From NCBI RefSeq assembly GCF_000737845.1, contig NZ_ATLK01000002.1, positions 6-64,005 on the forward strand: a DNA stretch of 64,000 bases, given 5' to 3'. Shown piece by piece: positions 44,678-54,049 of this stretch. The notes under the pieces were generated by a model, which did not search any database, was not told the origin of the DNA, and worked only from the letters and a program-made list of their open reading frames with translations. Within the stretch, counting starts at the first letter, position 1. The number at the start of each line of letters is the position of its first letter. The stretch is from Bifidobacterium bombi DSM 19703. Lineage in GTDB: Bacteria; Actinomycetota; Actinomycetes; Actinomycetales; Bifidobacteriaceae. The translations under genes and the position numbers were made by a program.

Positions 44678-45841
44678 ATGCGCAGGAAACGTATTGTGGT
44701 GTTGTACGGAGGCAGAGCGGATGAGCATCCGATTTCCTGTGTTTCGGCTGCCGGAGTGTTGGGTGCCATGGATACCGATCGTTTCGAACCTGTGCCCATC
44801 GGCATCACCAAGGAGGGTCAGTGGGTCGTCAGTCCGGTTGACCCGCGTACGTATTCGCTTGGCGGCGCTTCACAGGACGGCGCCGCCGGATCGACGTCGA
44901 TGCCGGAGGTCATAGCTTCCGGTGCGCGCTCAGTGGTACTTGATACCGGTAAGGGGAGTGAAGGTTTCTTCATTCGTGAGCAGGATGGATCGCTCAGTTC
45001 GCTCGGTCATGTCGATGCAGTGTTTCCCGTGTTGCATGGGCCTTATGGCGAGGACGGAACCGTCCAAGGACTTTTGGAGATGATGGGCGTTCCGTATGTC
45101 GGATGCGGTGTGTTCGCGTCAGCCGCGTGCATGGACAAACATTTCACAAAGACTCTTCTTCAGGCCGCAGGCATCCCCGTCGTTCCTGGGATCACGGTGG
45201 ACGTTCGCGGTTTTGATGCCGATGACGGCTTTGGGAGGGACGCTAGGAAAGTGCTCGACTCGATACATGCCGCGCATCTGCGCTATCCGTTGTTCGTCAA
45301 GCCTTCGCGTGCGGGTTCGAGTTTCGGTGTTTCGAAGTTGGAGCGCGAAGATGATGAGCGAGAGCTTGCCGCTGCGTTGTTCGAAGCTTCCCAGCATGAT
45401 TGGAGAATCCTGATCGAGAACGGGGTCGACGCGCGCGAAATCGAGTGTGCGGTCCTTGCTCCCGTCAAAGGAGGCGAACCTCGTGCCGCGTTGCCAGGCG
45501 AAATAGTGCTAGATCGCAGAAGCGACGGGGATGACCAGTTCTATGACTTCGACAGTAAATACACGGATTCCGAAGCTTCGCACGTACAGGTTCCCGCCGA
45601 TCTTCCCCAGTCCGTTTTGGACGAGGTGCGCCGCATTGCCATACGAGCATTCAAAGCCGTGGACGGTGCAGGTCTGAGCCGTGTGGATACCTTCGTCGGC
45701 GCCAATGGTGATGTGGTGGTCAACGAAATCAATACCATGCCTGGTTTTACCCCGATATCGATGTACCCCAAGGCATTCGAGGCGACGGGTCTGAGCTACA
45801 CCGGGCTCATTACCGAACTGTTGGACGCCGTCATGGTCTAG
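44678..45841 (+). CDS. ddl: D-alanine--D-alanine ligase
   Basis: ATP-grasp enzyme making the D-Ala-D-Ala dipeptide for peptidoglycan precursors. The N-terminal domain starts RKRIVVLYGGRADEHPIS; VFPVLHGPYGEDGTVQGLLE contains the substrate-binding loop; FVKPSRAGSSFGVSKL is the ATP-grasp Lys region, and SRVDTFVGANGDVVVNEINTMPGFTPISMYP holds the Mg-binding Glu/Asn. The 387-residue length and the absence of a lactate-type substitution that I can identify fit an ordinary Ddl. AAGGAGG before ATG 44678 is strong; the reading upstream to 44558 is non-coding in character. Confidence 0.95.
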   Translation: MRRKRIVVLYGGRADEHPISCVSAAGVLGAMDTDRFEPVPIGITKEGQWVVSPVDPRTYSLGGASQDGAAGSTSMPEVIASGARSVVLDTGKGSEGFFIREQDGSLSSLGHVDAVFPVLHGPYGEDGTVQGLLEMMGVPYVGCGVFASAACMDKHFTKTLLQAAGIPVVPGITVDVRGFDADDGFGRDARKVLDSIHAAHLRYPLFVKPSRAGSSFGVSKLEREDDERELAAALFEASQHDWRILIENGVDAREIECAVLAPVKGGEPRAALPGEIVLDRRSDGDDQFYDFDSKYTDSEASHVQVPADLPQSVLDEVRRIAIRAFKAVDGAGLSRVDTFVGANGDVVVNEINTMPGFTPISMYPKAFEATGLSYTGLITELLDAVMV

Positions 45842-45928
45842 ACTGAGAAGAACGTTTGATGGCTCTGTGTTGGTCAAGCCGGTGAATCGTGACGTAACAT
45901 GTTGGATGAACGGTGAAGGAACAGAAAA

Positions 45929-47701
45929 ATGGAAGATCATATGCATGACGGACATGAGTGGCTTTCCGATCATGGACCGCAACCTTCGGATCCGGACAAT
46001 CAGGATCTCATTGGTACGTCGAAATCGAGTGCTCAGGCAGGGGAAGCCGGTCATGCCGACTCTTCCTGGGAGGTGACTCCTGGCAGCGGGCATGATGCAC
46101 AAAACGATGGGAGCCCTTATTTGGCGCAGGTTCCTTACCAAGCGAAGCCGGCAGTAGGCATCCAAGAGGGTGCCGGCTCGGCTGTGCCGTTTGCGTCCCA
46201 GTCTTCCGTGGCTCAACAGGCTTCAATGACCCCGCAGGCTCCGATAGTTCCGCAAATCCCGGTAGCCCCGCAGACTCCGGTGGCTCCGTCATATGGGGTC
46301 ATGCCCGGTCAGCCCGTGAATTATGGGGTTCCAATGGACCGCTATCAGCCGTATCAGCCACAGGCATATGCACCTTTGTCGGGACAGCAACAGCCGCTCT
46401 GGTCTTCCGTCGGGAATCAGACGCAAGGCGATCAGGTACAGCCTAGTCAACTGTCGGCGGGGCAACAGCAACCTGTTCATTCTGCCCAGCCGTACCCGGC
46501 TCCGACCTACCCAACGCAGCAGTATCCGACGCAACCTAGCCCTCAGCAGCAGTACCAGACATGGCAGATTCCGCAGTCAGCGGCTTCGGCTCAGTCATCA
46601 TATCCTTTGCAGTATTCCGCGCAGCCATATCCGGCTCAGCTCCAACAGCCCCAATTCGTCACTCAGCAGCCGTATCAGGTAGCTCCGGTGGCGGTTCGTC
46701 CCGCCAAGAATCCAGCATATGTGAAATTCCTGAAGCAGCACCGATCCGTGTTTTCGCGAATCGGTTGGGCGCTGGTCATTACGATTCTGCTCTGGTATGT
46801 GCTTTCCGATCAGCTGGTCAGCGGCTTCGGCCCCGGTCTGGTCCGTTTGGGGATGAACAAGGACGACATGGAGACCGTTTTGGGAAGTCTTCCGCTGTAT
46901 CTGGTGGCGATGCCGCTTTCCCTGCTGTTGTTCCGCACCCTACCTAAAGTGCAGAGGCGTCGGTCGGGCATGACTCCGCTGGTCTTTCTGGAATGCTTCG
47001 TGATGCTTTTCCCGATTGCGGAAATCGGGAGCGTAATCGGCTCTGCTCTTTCCGGAATCCTGTCCGGAGGCCAGGCTTCAAATCGATTGGATGAAGCGCT
47101 CTCAGGGGGGAGTTTATGGGTCACCATACTGTTCTCCACTATTCTGGCGCCGATTTTTGAGGAACTGTTCTTCAGGAAACTCATCATCGACCGGATTCAG
47201 CAATACGGGGAGCTGACGGCGATACTTGTCTCGTCTCTGGCGTTCGGACTTTACCACGCCAATCTGTATCAGTTCTTCTATGCCACGGCGTTCGGTATGC
47301 TTCTCGGATACATCTATGTTCGTACGGGAAGGCTTCGCTATACCATCACACTGCATGTACTTTTCAATGTGTTTGGCGGAGCGCTTCCTGAACTGCTTAC
47401 CGCAGGTATGAGCCAGAAGGTAATGGACGATATCGGAAGCGCCAATTTTGGACGAATGCAGACGGCGCTTTCCACCGGTGGTCCGGCGGTATATGGATTC
47501 CTGCTGCTGAGCCTCTTCAATGTCGTGATGTTCTTTGCGGGAATCGTCGTGATGGTGCTTAAGTATAAGAACATCAAACTGTATAAGGCTCCTGATGAGC
47601 TGCCGAAGCAATGCCGGGTCGCAATCGTCCTGGGCAACCCGGGCGTGATTTGCGCGCTGATCGTTTTGGGTTTGCTGACATTGGCTGCCGTCTACATGTA
47701 A
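45929..47701 (+). CDS. CPBP-family intramembrane glutamic endopeptidase with Pro/Gln-rich N-terminus
   Basis: A 590-residue membrane protein. Residues 1-250 are Pro/Gln/Tyr/Ala-rich with degenerate repeats such as APQTPVAP and YPTQ, probably disordered and cytoplasmic. About eight membrane segments follow. The CPBP (Rce1-like, PF02517) motifs are EELFFRK (EExxxR), FGLYHAN (FxxxH) and HVLFN (HxxxN). Family members process prenylated proteins in eukaryotes and have roles in bacteriocin immunity or membrane protein cleavage in bacteria; the substrate here is unknown. GAAGGA lies 8 bases before ATG 45929. The terminator at 47811-47859 lies between it and the converging TetR gene. Confidence 0.88.
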   Translation: MEDHMHDGHEWLSDHGPQPSDPDNQDLIGTSKSSAQAGEAGHADSSWEVTPGSGHDAQNDGSPYLAQVPYQAKPAVGIQEGAGSAVPFASQSSVAQQASMTPQAPIVPQIPVAPQTPVAPSYGVMPGQPVNYGVPMDRYQPYQPQAYAPLSGQQQPLWSSVGNQTQGDQVQPSQLSAGQQQPVHSAQPYPAPTYPTQQYPTQPSPQQQYQTWQIPQSAASAQSSYPLQYSAQPYPAQLQQPQFVTQQPYQVAPVAVRPAKNPAYVKFLKQHRSVFSRIGWALVITILLWYVLSDQLVSGFGPGLVRLGMNKDDMETVLGSLPLYLVAMPLSLLLFRTLPKVQRRRSGMTPLVFLECFVMLFPIAEIGSVIGSALSGILSGGQASNRLDEALSGGSLWVTILFSTILAPIFEELFFRKLIIDRIQQYGELTAILVSSLAFGLYHANLYQFFYATAFGMLLGYIYVRTGRLRYTITLHVLFNVFGGALPELLTAGMSQKVMDDIGSANFGRMQTALSTGGPAVYGFLLLSLFNVVMFFAGIVVMVLKYKNIKLYKAPDELPKQCRVAIVLGNPGVICALIVLGLLTLAAVYM

Positions 47702-47810
47702 GTTGGTTCGTGTCTTCCCGGCCTTGGACCGCGGAATATGGATTCGAGGGGCGCTCGCAGTGCAAAAGGCTTCCTTTTGGATGCGCAGAAGTGCGCAGCG
47801 CCGTTGTTTC

Positions 47811-47859
47811 CCATTGGGAAGCTGGATCCGAAGCCGGTGTCGATCCGGCTTCCCAATGG
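47811..47859. terminator. Bidirectional terminator between the CPBP and TetR genes
   Basis: Arms 47811-47828 and 47842-47859 pair over 18 positions (one G-T mismatch-type wobble) around a 13-base loop. It lies between two convergent genes, 9 bases from the TetR stop. Confidence 0.8.
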
Positions 47860-47867
47860 ATCGGTTA

Positions 47868-48791
47868 TTATCCCAGGTCCGTGTTGGGTTGCCCCGTCAT
47901 GAATGGGTACTGGCCCGAGTCCTTGCGCTGCGCATCCGCGTAGGTGCGATTTCCGTATGTGGGTGCGTCGTCCGGAGCGGATCCGTGGGCGATGTCGTTG
48001 TGACGCTGGGTTTCGAAATAATTGCTGAGCATCTGTATGGCGTTCTGCATGGGCGCGTTTTGAAAACCTTCGGGATTCTTGACGGTTCCGGAAAGTTGCG
48101 GACCTTTGGATTCCCCGCTGTCGTTGAGCGTGGCATGAGGTAATCCTCGTTCGTACCCTTGATTGTTGGACTGCAGGAGATTTGTCCAGAAGTTCGACAT
48201 GCCGCCGTTGGCAATCGAAAGGTATAGGGTTCGTGCAAGCACTGCACCGTCGATGGTGACCAGTTCATCCAGCGACGCGGTTTTCGACACCCTTGGCCAC
48301 GTTCCTATCAATGCCATCAAACCCGCCGTCGTGAATTCCAACAATATGTCCGAAGTCAGCGAAAGATTGCCAGGGTCGAGATGTTGCTCGCGGATGAGGG
48401 AATTGCGTATGGATGTGCGTGTGTAGTTCAATAGATCCGCCGAGCTGTTCGGCGTCATGACCAGAGCCAGATGGCTGATGTGGGTGCTGTTCTTCGGTAG
48501 CCCCAACAATTGGATCACTATGCGGCGCCAGGATTCCGCGGGGTCTTCAACCAGTTCAGGCAAGGCTTTGTTCAAACTGGTCACTGCGTCCTCTATGGCG
48601 CCTTGAGCCAAATCCGAAAGTCTTTCGTAGTGGTAGTAGAACGAGTTGCGATTGATGCAAGCCATGTCGACGATGTCTTTGACGGTGATTTTGGAATAGC
48701 GTTTGTTGCTCAGCAAGCGCCAGAAGGCATTTTCCATGCGATCGACAGCCGGAAGCTGGTTTGAATTTCGCCTTGGTCTTGACATATCCAT
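47868..48791 (-). CDS. TetR-family transcriptional regulator with long C-terminal tail
   Basis: A 307-residue regulator. The N-terminal TetR helix-turn-helix is RMENAFWRLLSNKRYSKITVKDIVDMACINRNSFYYHY, of the YxxxSFYYHY subtype often seen in Firmicute and actinobacterial TetR_C regulators. The ligand domain spans about 70-200. The last 100 residues are Gln/Asn/Gly-rich and unlike the family. No operon partner is next to it, so the target is unknown. The start is one of GTG 48794, ATG 48791 or ATG 48785; AGGGGGTG is just upstream. Confidence 0.85.
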   Translation of the reverse strand: MDMSRPRRNSNQLPAVDRMENAFWRLLSNKRYSKITVKDIVDMACINRNSFYYHYERLSDLAQGAIEDAVTSLNKALPELVEDPAESWRRIVIQLLGLPKNSTHISHLALVMTPNSSADLLNYTRTSIRNSLIREQHLDPGNLSLTSDILLEFTTAGLMALIGTWPRVSKTASLDELVTIDGAVLARTLYLSIANGGMSNFWTNLLQSNNQGYERGLPHATLNDSGESKGPQLSGTVKNPEGFQNAPMQNAIQMLSNYFETQRHNDIAHGSAPDDAPTYGNRTYADAQRKDSGQYPFMTGQPNTDLG

Positions 48792-49209
48792 CACACCCCC
48801 TGTATCAAACCCTTTCAGACCTGAATTGCTTTTATTTTACCTGATTAATATAAAAAATGGATATTGGAGGAGTGAATTGTGTATTAAACTGCCTTTTCTT
48901 TGCGAACACTAGACAGTACGGGTGTTTAAGTATGTATAAAATACGACATTCTTTGAGGAAATGTCTAGTCAAATGATCTGCGGTTTTGCTTTTTGGTCCT
49001 TCAAGACTTGTGCGGTATGTTTGGCTCGACTTGTATTGGGTTTCATGGAGTGCCGCTCAATGGAGGAAGAGCTTTCGGCCGTGGGTCGTTGCTTCGTCTA
49101 CGGAGTGTTTGGTCGGACACTGCTGTATACTTGGCATGTTGTGTCTTGACGGAACTCTTGTGTGCTGTCAGGGCCAGACTTGCAAGTCAACACAATCTAG
49201 GGAGTTATC
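48792..49209. other. Divergent intergenic region before rpmB
   Basis: AT-rich on the left. TATACT at 49126-49131 is a likely rpmB -10 box. Small ORFs here are not credible. Confidence 0.45.
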
Positions 49210-49404
49210 ATGGCAGCTCGTTGCGCAGTGTGCGGCAAGGGACCGCGTACCGGTTTCACCGTCTCGCATTCACATATTCGCAATAAGCGTACTTTCGCTC
49301 CGAATCTTCAGTCCGTACATACTACGGTAAATGGCGAGAATCGTCGAGTCCGCGTGTGCGCCAAGTGCCTTAAGGCCGGCAAGATTCAGCGCGTAGCTGC
49401 GTGA
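49210..49404 (+). CDS. rpmB: 50S ribosomal protein L28
   Basis: A 64-residue ribosomal protein. [20 protein letters not shown] and [14 protein letters not shown] contain the two CxxC pairs of the zinc-binding (C+) form of L28. C+/C- paralogues are exchanged under zinc limitation in actinobacteria; this is the zinc form. AGGGAG lies just before ATG 49210. No L33 or S14 partner gene is adjacent. A classic terminator follows at 49430-49466. Confidence 0.97.
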   Translation: MAARCAVCGKGPRTGFTVSHSHIRNKRTFAPNLQSVHTTVNGENRRVRVCAKCLKAGKIQRVAA

Positions 49405-49429
49405 AACGCGATAGCGAAGAACGATTATC

Positions 49430-49466
49430 AAGCCTCTGACGATGTGAATGTCGTCGGGGGCTTTTT
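49430..49466 (+). terminator. Terminator of rpmB
   Basis: AAGCC and TGACGA pair with TCGTC and GGGGCTT around a short loop, followed by TTTTT at 49462-49466, 26 bases after the rpmB stop. Confidence 0.88.
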
Positions 49467-49556
49467 GCTTGTCCGCCCAGCGCGTAGCCATGCACTGTAT
49501 CGTTCGACGTAGCTCATGCTCTTGGACCGGGCTGTCTGGGCTTGTTTGCGGGCCGG

Positions 49557-50684
49557 CTAGCGTGAGGCGGCGGGATGCCCAACGGTACCGAGCTTGACAA
49601 GCTCCGGTTTGATGAGACGTTCCTGTGGGTCGGTGAGCCAAGCCTGTTGTGAGGTATCTTGGCTTAATCTGCCCATCATCATGGAATGGCAGGCACTTGT
49701 CAAGGCATTGATGTTTTGGTCCAGAGTCGTCAGTTGGGCACCAAGCCCGTAGCGGCTTACCACGTTGTCGTAGCCGATGACCGAGCAATCCTCAGGGCAG
49801 TTCAATCCGCGCTCACTCATGCGCTGCATGAAGCCCATCGCCATCAAGTCGTTTGCGCAGAACACGGCGGTGGCGCCCGCATCTATGATGTGGTCGGCGA
49901 CGTTATAGCCTCCGGAGAACCTGTAGTTTCCGAAGCAGTCCAAGGTGGGATCAAGCGACAGACCGGCTTCGTTCAGGCCGGTCAGGAAGCCTTCCCGACG
50001 TGCGTCGAAGCTCTGCATGTGGCGAGACCCGTGGTTGCGCCGGCGCAGTTCCTTATCGTTGAGAGGGTCGTGTCCGATATCCCTTTGCCCAGTCGGTACG
50101 GCCAAGGTCTGGCAGATGCATGCAATGCGGGTATGTCCACTGGAAATCAGAGTCTGTGCGGCTATCCTTCCCCCGGCGAAGTTATCCGATCGTACGGAAT
50201 CGCACCATTTGCCACCGACCTTACGGTCTGTGAGCACTGTCGGAAAGCCTAATGACTCCACCGCCTTGCGAAGATTGTCCGATTGCTCCACGGATTGGGC
50301 CGAGGGGATGAGGTAGAGGCCATCGATCGCCCGGGCTTCGAACTGGTGTAATAACGTCAGCTCATTGTCCTGTGAATCGTCTGAATTCGCGATAATCAGG
50401 GAGTATCCTTCGGCACGACTGACGTCCTCCAGCGCCTTGGCGAGTGAAGCGAAAAACATGTTTTCAATATCCGGCACCAGAAGCGCCAAAAGCATCGACC
50501 GGTTGGTCACCAAGCTGCGTGCGGTCTGGTTTGCCACATAGTTCAATCGCCTGGCCGTATCGAGGATAAGCTGTCGCTTACCCTCCGTTATGCGGGTGGG
50601 GCGGCCGTTAAGCACTAAGGAAACGGACGTGACGGAGACCTTGGCTTCGTGTGCGATGTCCTTTAACGTAGTCCTGTGTTTCAT
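49557..50684 (-). CDS. rbsR: LacI-family regulator of the ribose/nucleoside block (RbsR-like)
   Basis: A 375-residue repressor. TTLKDIAHEAKVSVTSVSLVLNGRP is the LacI DNA-binding helix-turn-helix and hinge start. The periplasmic-binding-like domain begins LLALLVPDIENMFFASLAKALED and ends with VIGYDNVV, TTLDQNIN. An insertion around 205-230 (LNDKELRRRNHG) is unusual. It is divergent from rbsACBD. Four matching 16-bp pseudopalindromes in the block (51067, 51141, 56848, 56997) are its likely operators, so ribose or a ribose derivative is the probable inducer. The symbol is given by context, not by proven function. Confidence 0.87.
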   Translation of the reverse strand: MKHRTTLKDIAHEAKVSVTSVSLVLNGRPTRITEGKRQLILDTARRLNYVANQTARSLVTNRSMLLALLVPDIENMFFASLAKALEDVSRAEGYSLIIANSDDSQDNELTLLHQFEARAIDGLYLIPSAQSVEQSDNLRKAVESLGFPTVLTDRKVGGKWCDSVRSDNFAGGRIAAQTLISSGHTRIACICQTLAVPTGQRDIGHDPLNDKELRRRNHGSRHMQSFDARREGFLTGLNEAGLSLDPTLDCFGNYRFSGGYNVADHIIDAGATAVFCANDLMAMGFMQRMSERGLNCPEDCSVIGYDNVVSRYGLGAQLTTLDQNINALTSACHSMMMGRLSQDTSQQAWLTDPQERLIKPELVKLGTVGHPAASR

Positions 50685-51066
50685 CGATAACCGTATTCCT
50701 CATCGCATAGTGTGTGGCCGCATTTATCTGCGTCTATGATAACACGACAGAAACAAGGTGAAATGGCGCAGTGAATGCCTTGGCACATATTGTTGAGCCA
50801 TGTTAGGAGACGAACCGGTATTTGCCTGCATGATTATCAGTGATTGTTGCTTTACTGAAGGCTTGTAACTTCTTGCATGGTGCATTCTAAGGGACCGGTT
50901 TTCGTTATGGGCGACGGTAATGATGATTCCGATATCTGCAATCGCCATTGCTGAGGCGTATGAGTCGGTGCCAGGAACCTAATTGGTTCGCATTTCAGTT
51001 AATTGTGCCTTATGCAATCCTTTACTGGAAAATATAAATATTGTCAAAAGCAAATAATACGACAAT

Positions 51067-51082
51067 AATAAAACGATTTACC
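51067..51082. promoter_or_regulatory. Upstream LacI-type operator of rbsACBD
   Basis: AATAAAACGATTTACC shares the central AACGnTTTA of the other three sites. Its centre is 74 bp from the second operator, about seven helical turns, suited to repressor looping. Confidence 0.6.
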
Positions 51083-51129
51083 GAGAATCTAGAGAATTCA
51101 TTAAGGGACACAACAAAGAAAAAAGGAGT

Positions 51130-51158
51130 TTGACAAGATTGATAATACGATTTATCAT
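51130..51158 (+). promoter_or_regulatory. rbsACBD promoter with overlapping LacI-type operator
   Basis: TTGACA (51130-51135), a 17-base spacer and TATCAT (51153-51158) form a near-consensus promoter. GATAATACGATTTATC (51141-51156) lies within the spacer and -10 box, so a bound repressor would block RNA polymerase. Confidence 0.75.
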
Positions 51159-51371
51159 GAATTTATCAAGCGTACAAAGAGAATGTAATGCCTTGAAAAT
51201 TTGTAAAGAAGCATATGTTGTGAGGGTGACCAAAGGAGGCGCCAATGCCATCAGAAGTCGATTTCCAATGTTTGTGCAGTCACTTTTGATTCGGTCGACT
51301 GTAATGCCTGACTGAGGTGTTAGGAACTGTTGATTGATCAAAGTAAATGTAGGAAAGGAAGATGAGTTGCG

Positions 51372-52964
51372 ATGACAAGATTGTCTCTTGTTGGAGTGTC
51401 GAAGATTTTCGGCAATTCCAAGGTAGTTGATAATGTTTCGGTCACCGTTGACCCCGGCAAAGTTCATGTATTGTTGGGTGAGAACGGTGCTGGAAAATCA
51501 ACAGTAATCAAAATGATGAGCGGCATCTACCAACCGGATGAAGGGCATATTGAAATCGATGGCGAAGAAGTCACCATTCCCAATGTGGATGCGGCCCGCA
51601 GGTTGGGTATAGCTGTAATTCACCAAGAACTCAACATGGTGGGCGAGTTGTCTATAATGGAGAATCTTTTTCTTGGCAACCTACCTACGAAGGCAGGTTT
51701 CGTGGATCGCTCAACCATGAGAAGCAAGGCCATTGAAGCCCTCAAAATGATTGGGTTGGATGAAGATGTTTCCAAGCCAATGAAGGAATTAGGAGTTGCA
51801 CGTCAACAGATGGTCGAAATTGCTAAGGCCTTGATGCAAAATGCCTCGATTCTTATTCTTGATGAGCCCACCGCCGCGTTGACTCAAAATGAGTGTCAAC
51901 AGCTTTTCTCCATCATCGGTCAGTTAAAGGCCAAGAACGTAGGTATGGTGTTCATTTCGCATCATTTAGATGAAATTCCGAAGGTAGGGGATGTGGTTAC
52001 TGTGCTTCGTGATGGGCAGTATATCGACACGGTTCCTGCTTCTACTCCGGAGTCGGAACTAGTCAAGCTCATGGTTGGTCGTAATATAACGAACCAATAC
52101 CCTCGAAAAGCTGCCGAACGTGGCCGTGTACTGCTTAAGGTGGATTCACTTAATCGCGCGGGCGCGATTGAAGATGTATCATTCGAGGTTCATGCCGGTG
52201 AAGTTGTTGGATTGGCCGGACTGGTGGGTGCAGGCCGCACTGAGGTGCTTCGCGCAATTTTTGGTGCCGATTCATATGACTCAGGTGAGGTTACCGTCGA
52301 TGGAACCAGGGTTGCAAAGAACTCGATTCCGCAGAGCATCGCGGCGGGTGTTGGATTGGTTCCTGAAGATCGTCATACGCAAGGCTTGGTCTTGGGCGCT
52401 TCCGTAGCTGACAATCTCGGCATGGCGACGATGATCCCCACGGCGAAATTCGGCTTCGTCAATCGCTCGTTGCAACGGAATAACGAGGGGGAGACGTCTA
52501 GGAAACTCAACATTCATATGTCGGACATCAATCAGTCTGTCGGTTCACTGTCTGGGGGTAATCAGCAGAAGGTTGTATTCGGGAAGTGGACCATGGCTCA
52601 CGTGAAGGTTCTTTTACTGGATGAGCCCACCCGAGGCGTTGACGTCGGGGCTCGTGTTGAGATATATGAGCTCATTAATGAGATTACGGCTCATGGTGGT
52701 GCTGTATTGATGGCATCGTCGGATTTACCTGAAGTGCTGGGCATGTCTGACAGAGTTCTGGTCATGAGCGGAGGAAGGATATCTGGGGATATGCCTGTTT
52801 CCGAAGCGACACAAGAGAGTGTAATGTCGCTTGCAGTTTCGCATATGCAAGATTCCGATTCGGTTGATTCCCATTCGAATTCTGCTGATATTCCACCAAA
52901 GGGGCTTACATCCGATTCCTTACAAAATACCTATGAAGATAATCGTGAAGGAGTACTGCAATGA
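51372..52964 (+). CDS. rbsA: Ribose-type sugar ABC transporter ATPase (double domain)
   Basis: A 530-residue CUT2-family ATPase that energises ribose import. It has two nucleotide-binding domains: the first with GENGAGKST (Walker A), ELGVARQQMVEIAKAL and LILDEPTAAL (Walker B); the second lacks a good Walker A (GLVGAGRTE) but keeps SLSGGNQQKVVFGKW and LLLDEPTRGVDVG, the usual asymmetry of RbsA/XylG proteins. ATG 51372 was chosen for the upstream GGAAAGGAAG. First gene of rbsACBD, coupled by ATGA to the permease. Confidence 0.94.
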   Translation: MTRLSLVGVSKIFGNSKVVDNVSVTVDPGKVHVLLGENGAGKSTVIKMMSGIYQPDEGHIEIDGEEVTIPNVDAARRLGIAVIHQELNMVGELSIMENLFLGNLPTKAGFVDRSTMRSKAIEALKMIGLDEDVSKPMKELGVARQQMVEIAKALMQNASILILDEPTAALTQNECQQLFSIIGQLKAKNVGMVFISHHLDEIPKVGDVVTVLRDGQYIDTVPASTPESELVKLMVGRNITNQYPRKAAERGRVLLKVDSLNRAGAIEDVSFEVHAGEVVGLAGLVGAGRTEVLRAIFGADSYDSGEVTVDGTRVAKNSIPQSIAAGVGLVPEDRHTQGLVLGASVADNLGMATMIPTAKFGFVNRSLQRNNEGETSRKLNIHMSDINQSVGSLSGGNQQKVVFGKWTMAHVKVLLLDEPTRGVDVGARVEIYELINEITAHGGAVLMASSDLPEVLGMSDRVLVMSGGRISGDMPVSEATQESVMSLAVSHMQDSDSVDSHSNSADIPPKGLTSDSLQNTYEDNREGVLQ

Positions 52965-53956
52965 GCATACAAACTAAGGGTTCAACAATGGAAGTTAATA
53001 ACAAAACATTTGACGCCGGGCAAACAATCAAGCACTTCGTAGCCCGCAATGGTGCCCTCATAGGTCTCATTGTTCTGTGCATCGTATTGGCGATTTGTGC
53101 TCCCGCTTTTCTTACGGGTGCTAATATCCTCAACGTAGGTATACAGGCTGCGACGACGGCTATTCTGGCGTTTGGGCAAACATTTGTCATCGTCTCTGCG
53201 GGGATTGATTTGTCCGTTGGTGCCACAGCGGCAATTTCCAGCATGATTGTCGCATATACGGGAGCCAATATGGGGCTGCCGGCGTGGTCGACCATTATTA
53301 TCGGTCTGCTTGCGGGTGCATTCTTCGGTGCGCTTTCTGGAATGGCCAATGCATATCTGAAGTTGCCTTCCTTCATTGCGACGTTGGCGATGATGTCTGT
53401 TGCGCGTGGTTTGACGTTGGTAATTTCCGACGGCCGTCCTATCTCAACGTCTGGCTTGGTCAACTTCTTTGGCAGTACCATCATGGGAGTTCCGATTCCG
53501 ATTGTTACGATGATCATCATGGGAATCATCGCGGCAGTGATTCTGAACTATACCAGCATCGGCCGCTCCATGTATGCGGTCGGGGGCAACATGGAAGCGT
53601 CGCGTTTATCCGGTATCAGTGTTCATAAGACACAGATTACTGTTTTCATTCTTTCCGGTATCTTTGCTGCGGTGGCAGGACTTGTCATCGCGGGCCGCCT
53701 TCATTCAGCCCAGCCTGAGGCGGGTACCGGATACGAGATGGATGCCATTGCGTCGGTTGTCATCGGAGGTGCTTCGCTAGCAGGAGGTAAAGGTAGAATT
53801 TCGGGCACGTTCGTCGGGGCCATACTTCTTGCCGTAATTCGTAATGGTTTGAACATCCTTAACGTATCTTCTTTCTGGCAGCAAGTCGTTATTGGTTTGG
53901 TCATTGCTTTCGCGGTCAGTTTCGATACCTTGCGTCGAAAGGAGGATGCGCACTGA
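52961..53956 (+). CDS. rbsC: Ribose-type ABC transporter permease
   Basis: A 331-residue permease with about 8-10 membrane segments; SAGIDLSVGATAAISSMIVA and GIINA-type region GALSGMANAYLKLPSFIATLAMMSVARG are the typical BPD_transp_2 (RbsC/XylH) blocks, and the cytoplasmic EAA-like loop is GGNMEASRLSGISVHK. Its start overlaps the rbsA stop (ATGA). It forms a homodimer channel with RbsA and RbsB. Confidence 0.94.
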   Translation: MSIQTKGSTMEVNNKTFDAGQTIKHFVARNGALIGLIVLCIVLAICAPAFLTGANILNVGIQAATTAILAFGQTFVIVSAGIDLSVGATAAISSMIVAYTGANMGLPAWSTIIIGLLAGAFFGALSGMANAYLKLPSFIATLAMMSVARGLTLVISDGRPISTSGLVNFFGSTIMGVPIPIVTMIIMGIIAAVILNYTSIGRSMYAVGGNMEASRLSGISVHKTQITVFILSGIFAAVAGLVIAGRLHSAQPEAGTGYEMDAIASVVIGGASLAGGKGRISGTFVGAILLAVIRNGLNILNVSSFWQQVVIGLVIAFAVSFDTLRRKEDAH

Positions 53957-54049
53957 TCAGGGTTGATTATTGCAACCGTCATGACCGATTGTGCTTTGGT
54001 TTCAGCCATGACATTTTTAAGGAAATTCATTTAGAAAAGGAAAGTTCTT

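Larger units (their letters stand above)
50685..51371. other. Control region between rbsR and rbsA
   Basis: 687 bases with no credible gene, AT-rich, containing two operators and the rbsA promoter. The rbs mRNA would carry a leader of about 205 bases; GACCAAAGGAGGCGCCAATG at 51229-51248 looks like a ribosome binding site and start, opening a very short leader ORF (12 codons or so). Confidence 0.55.
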
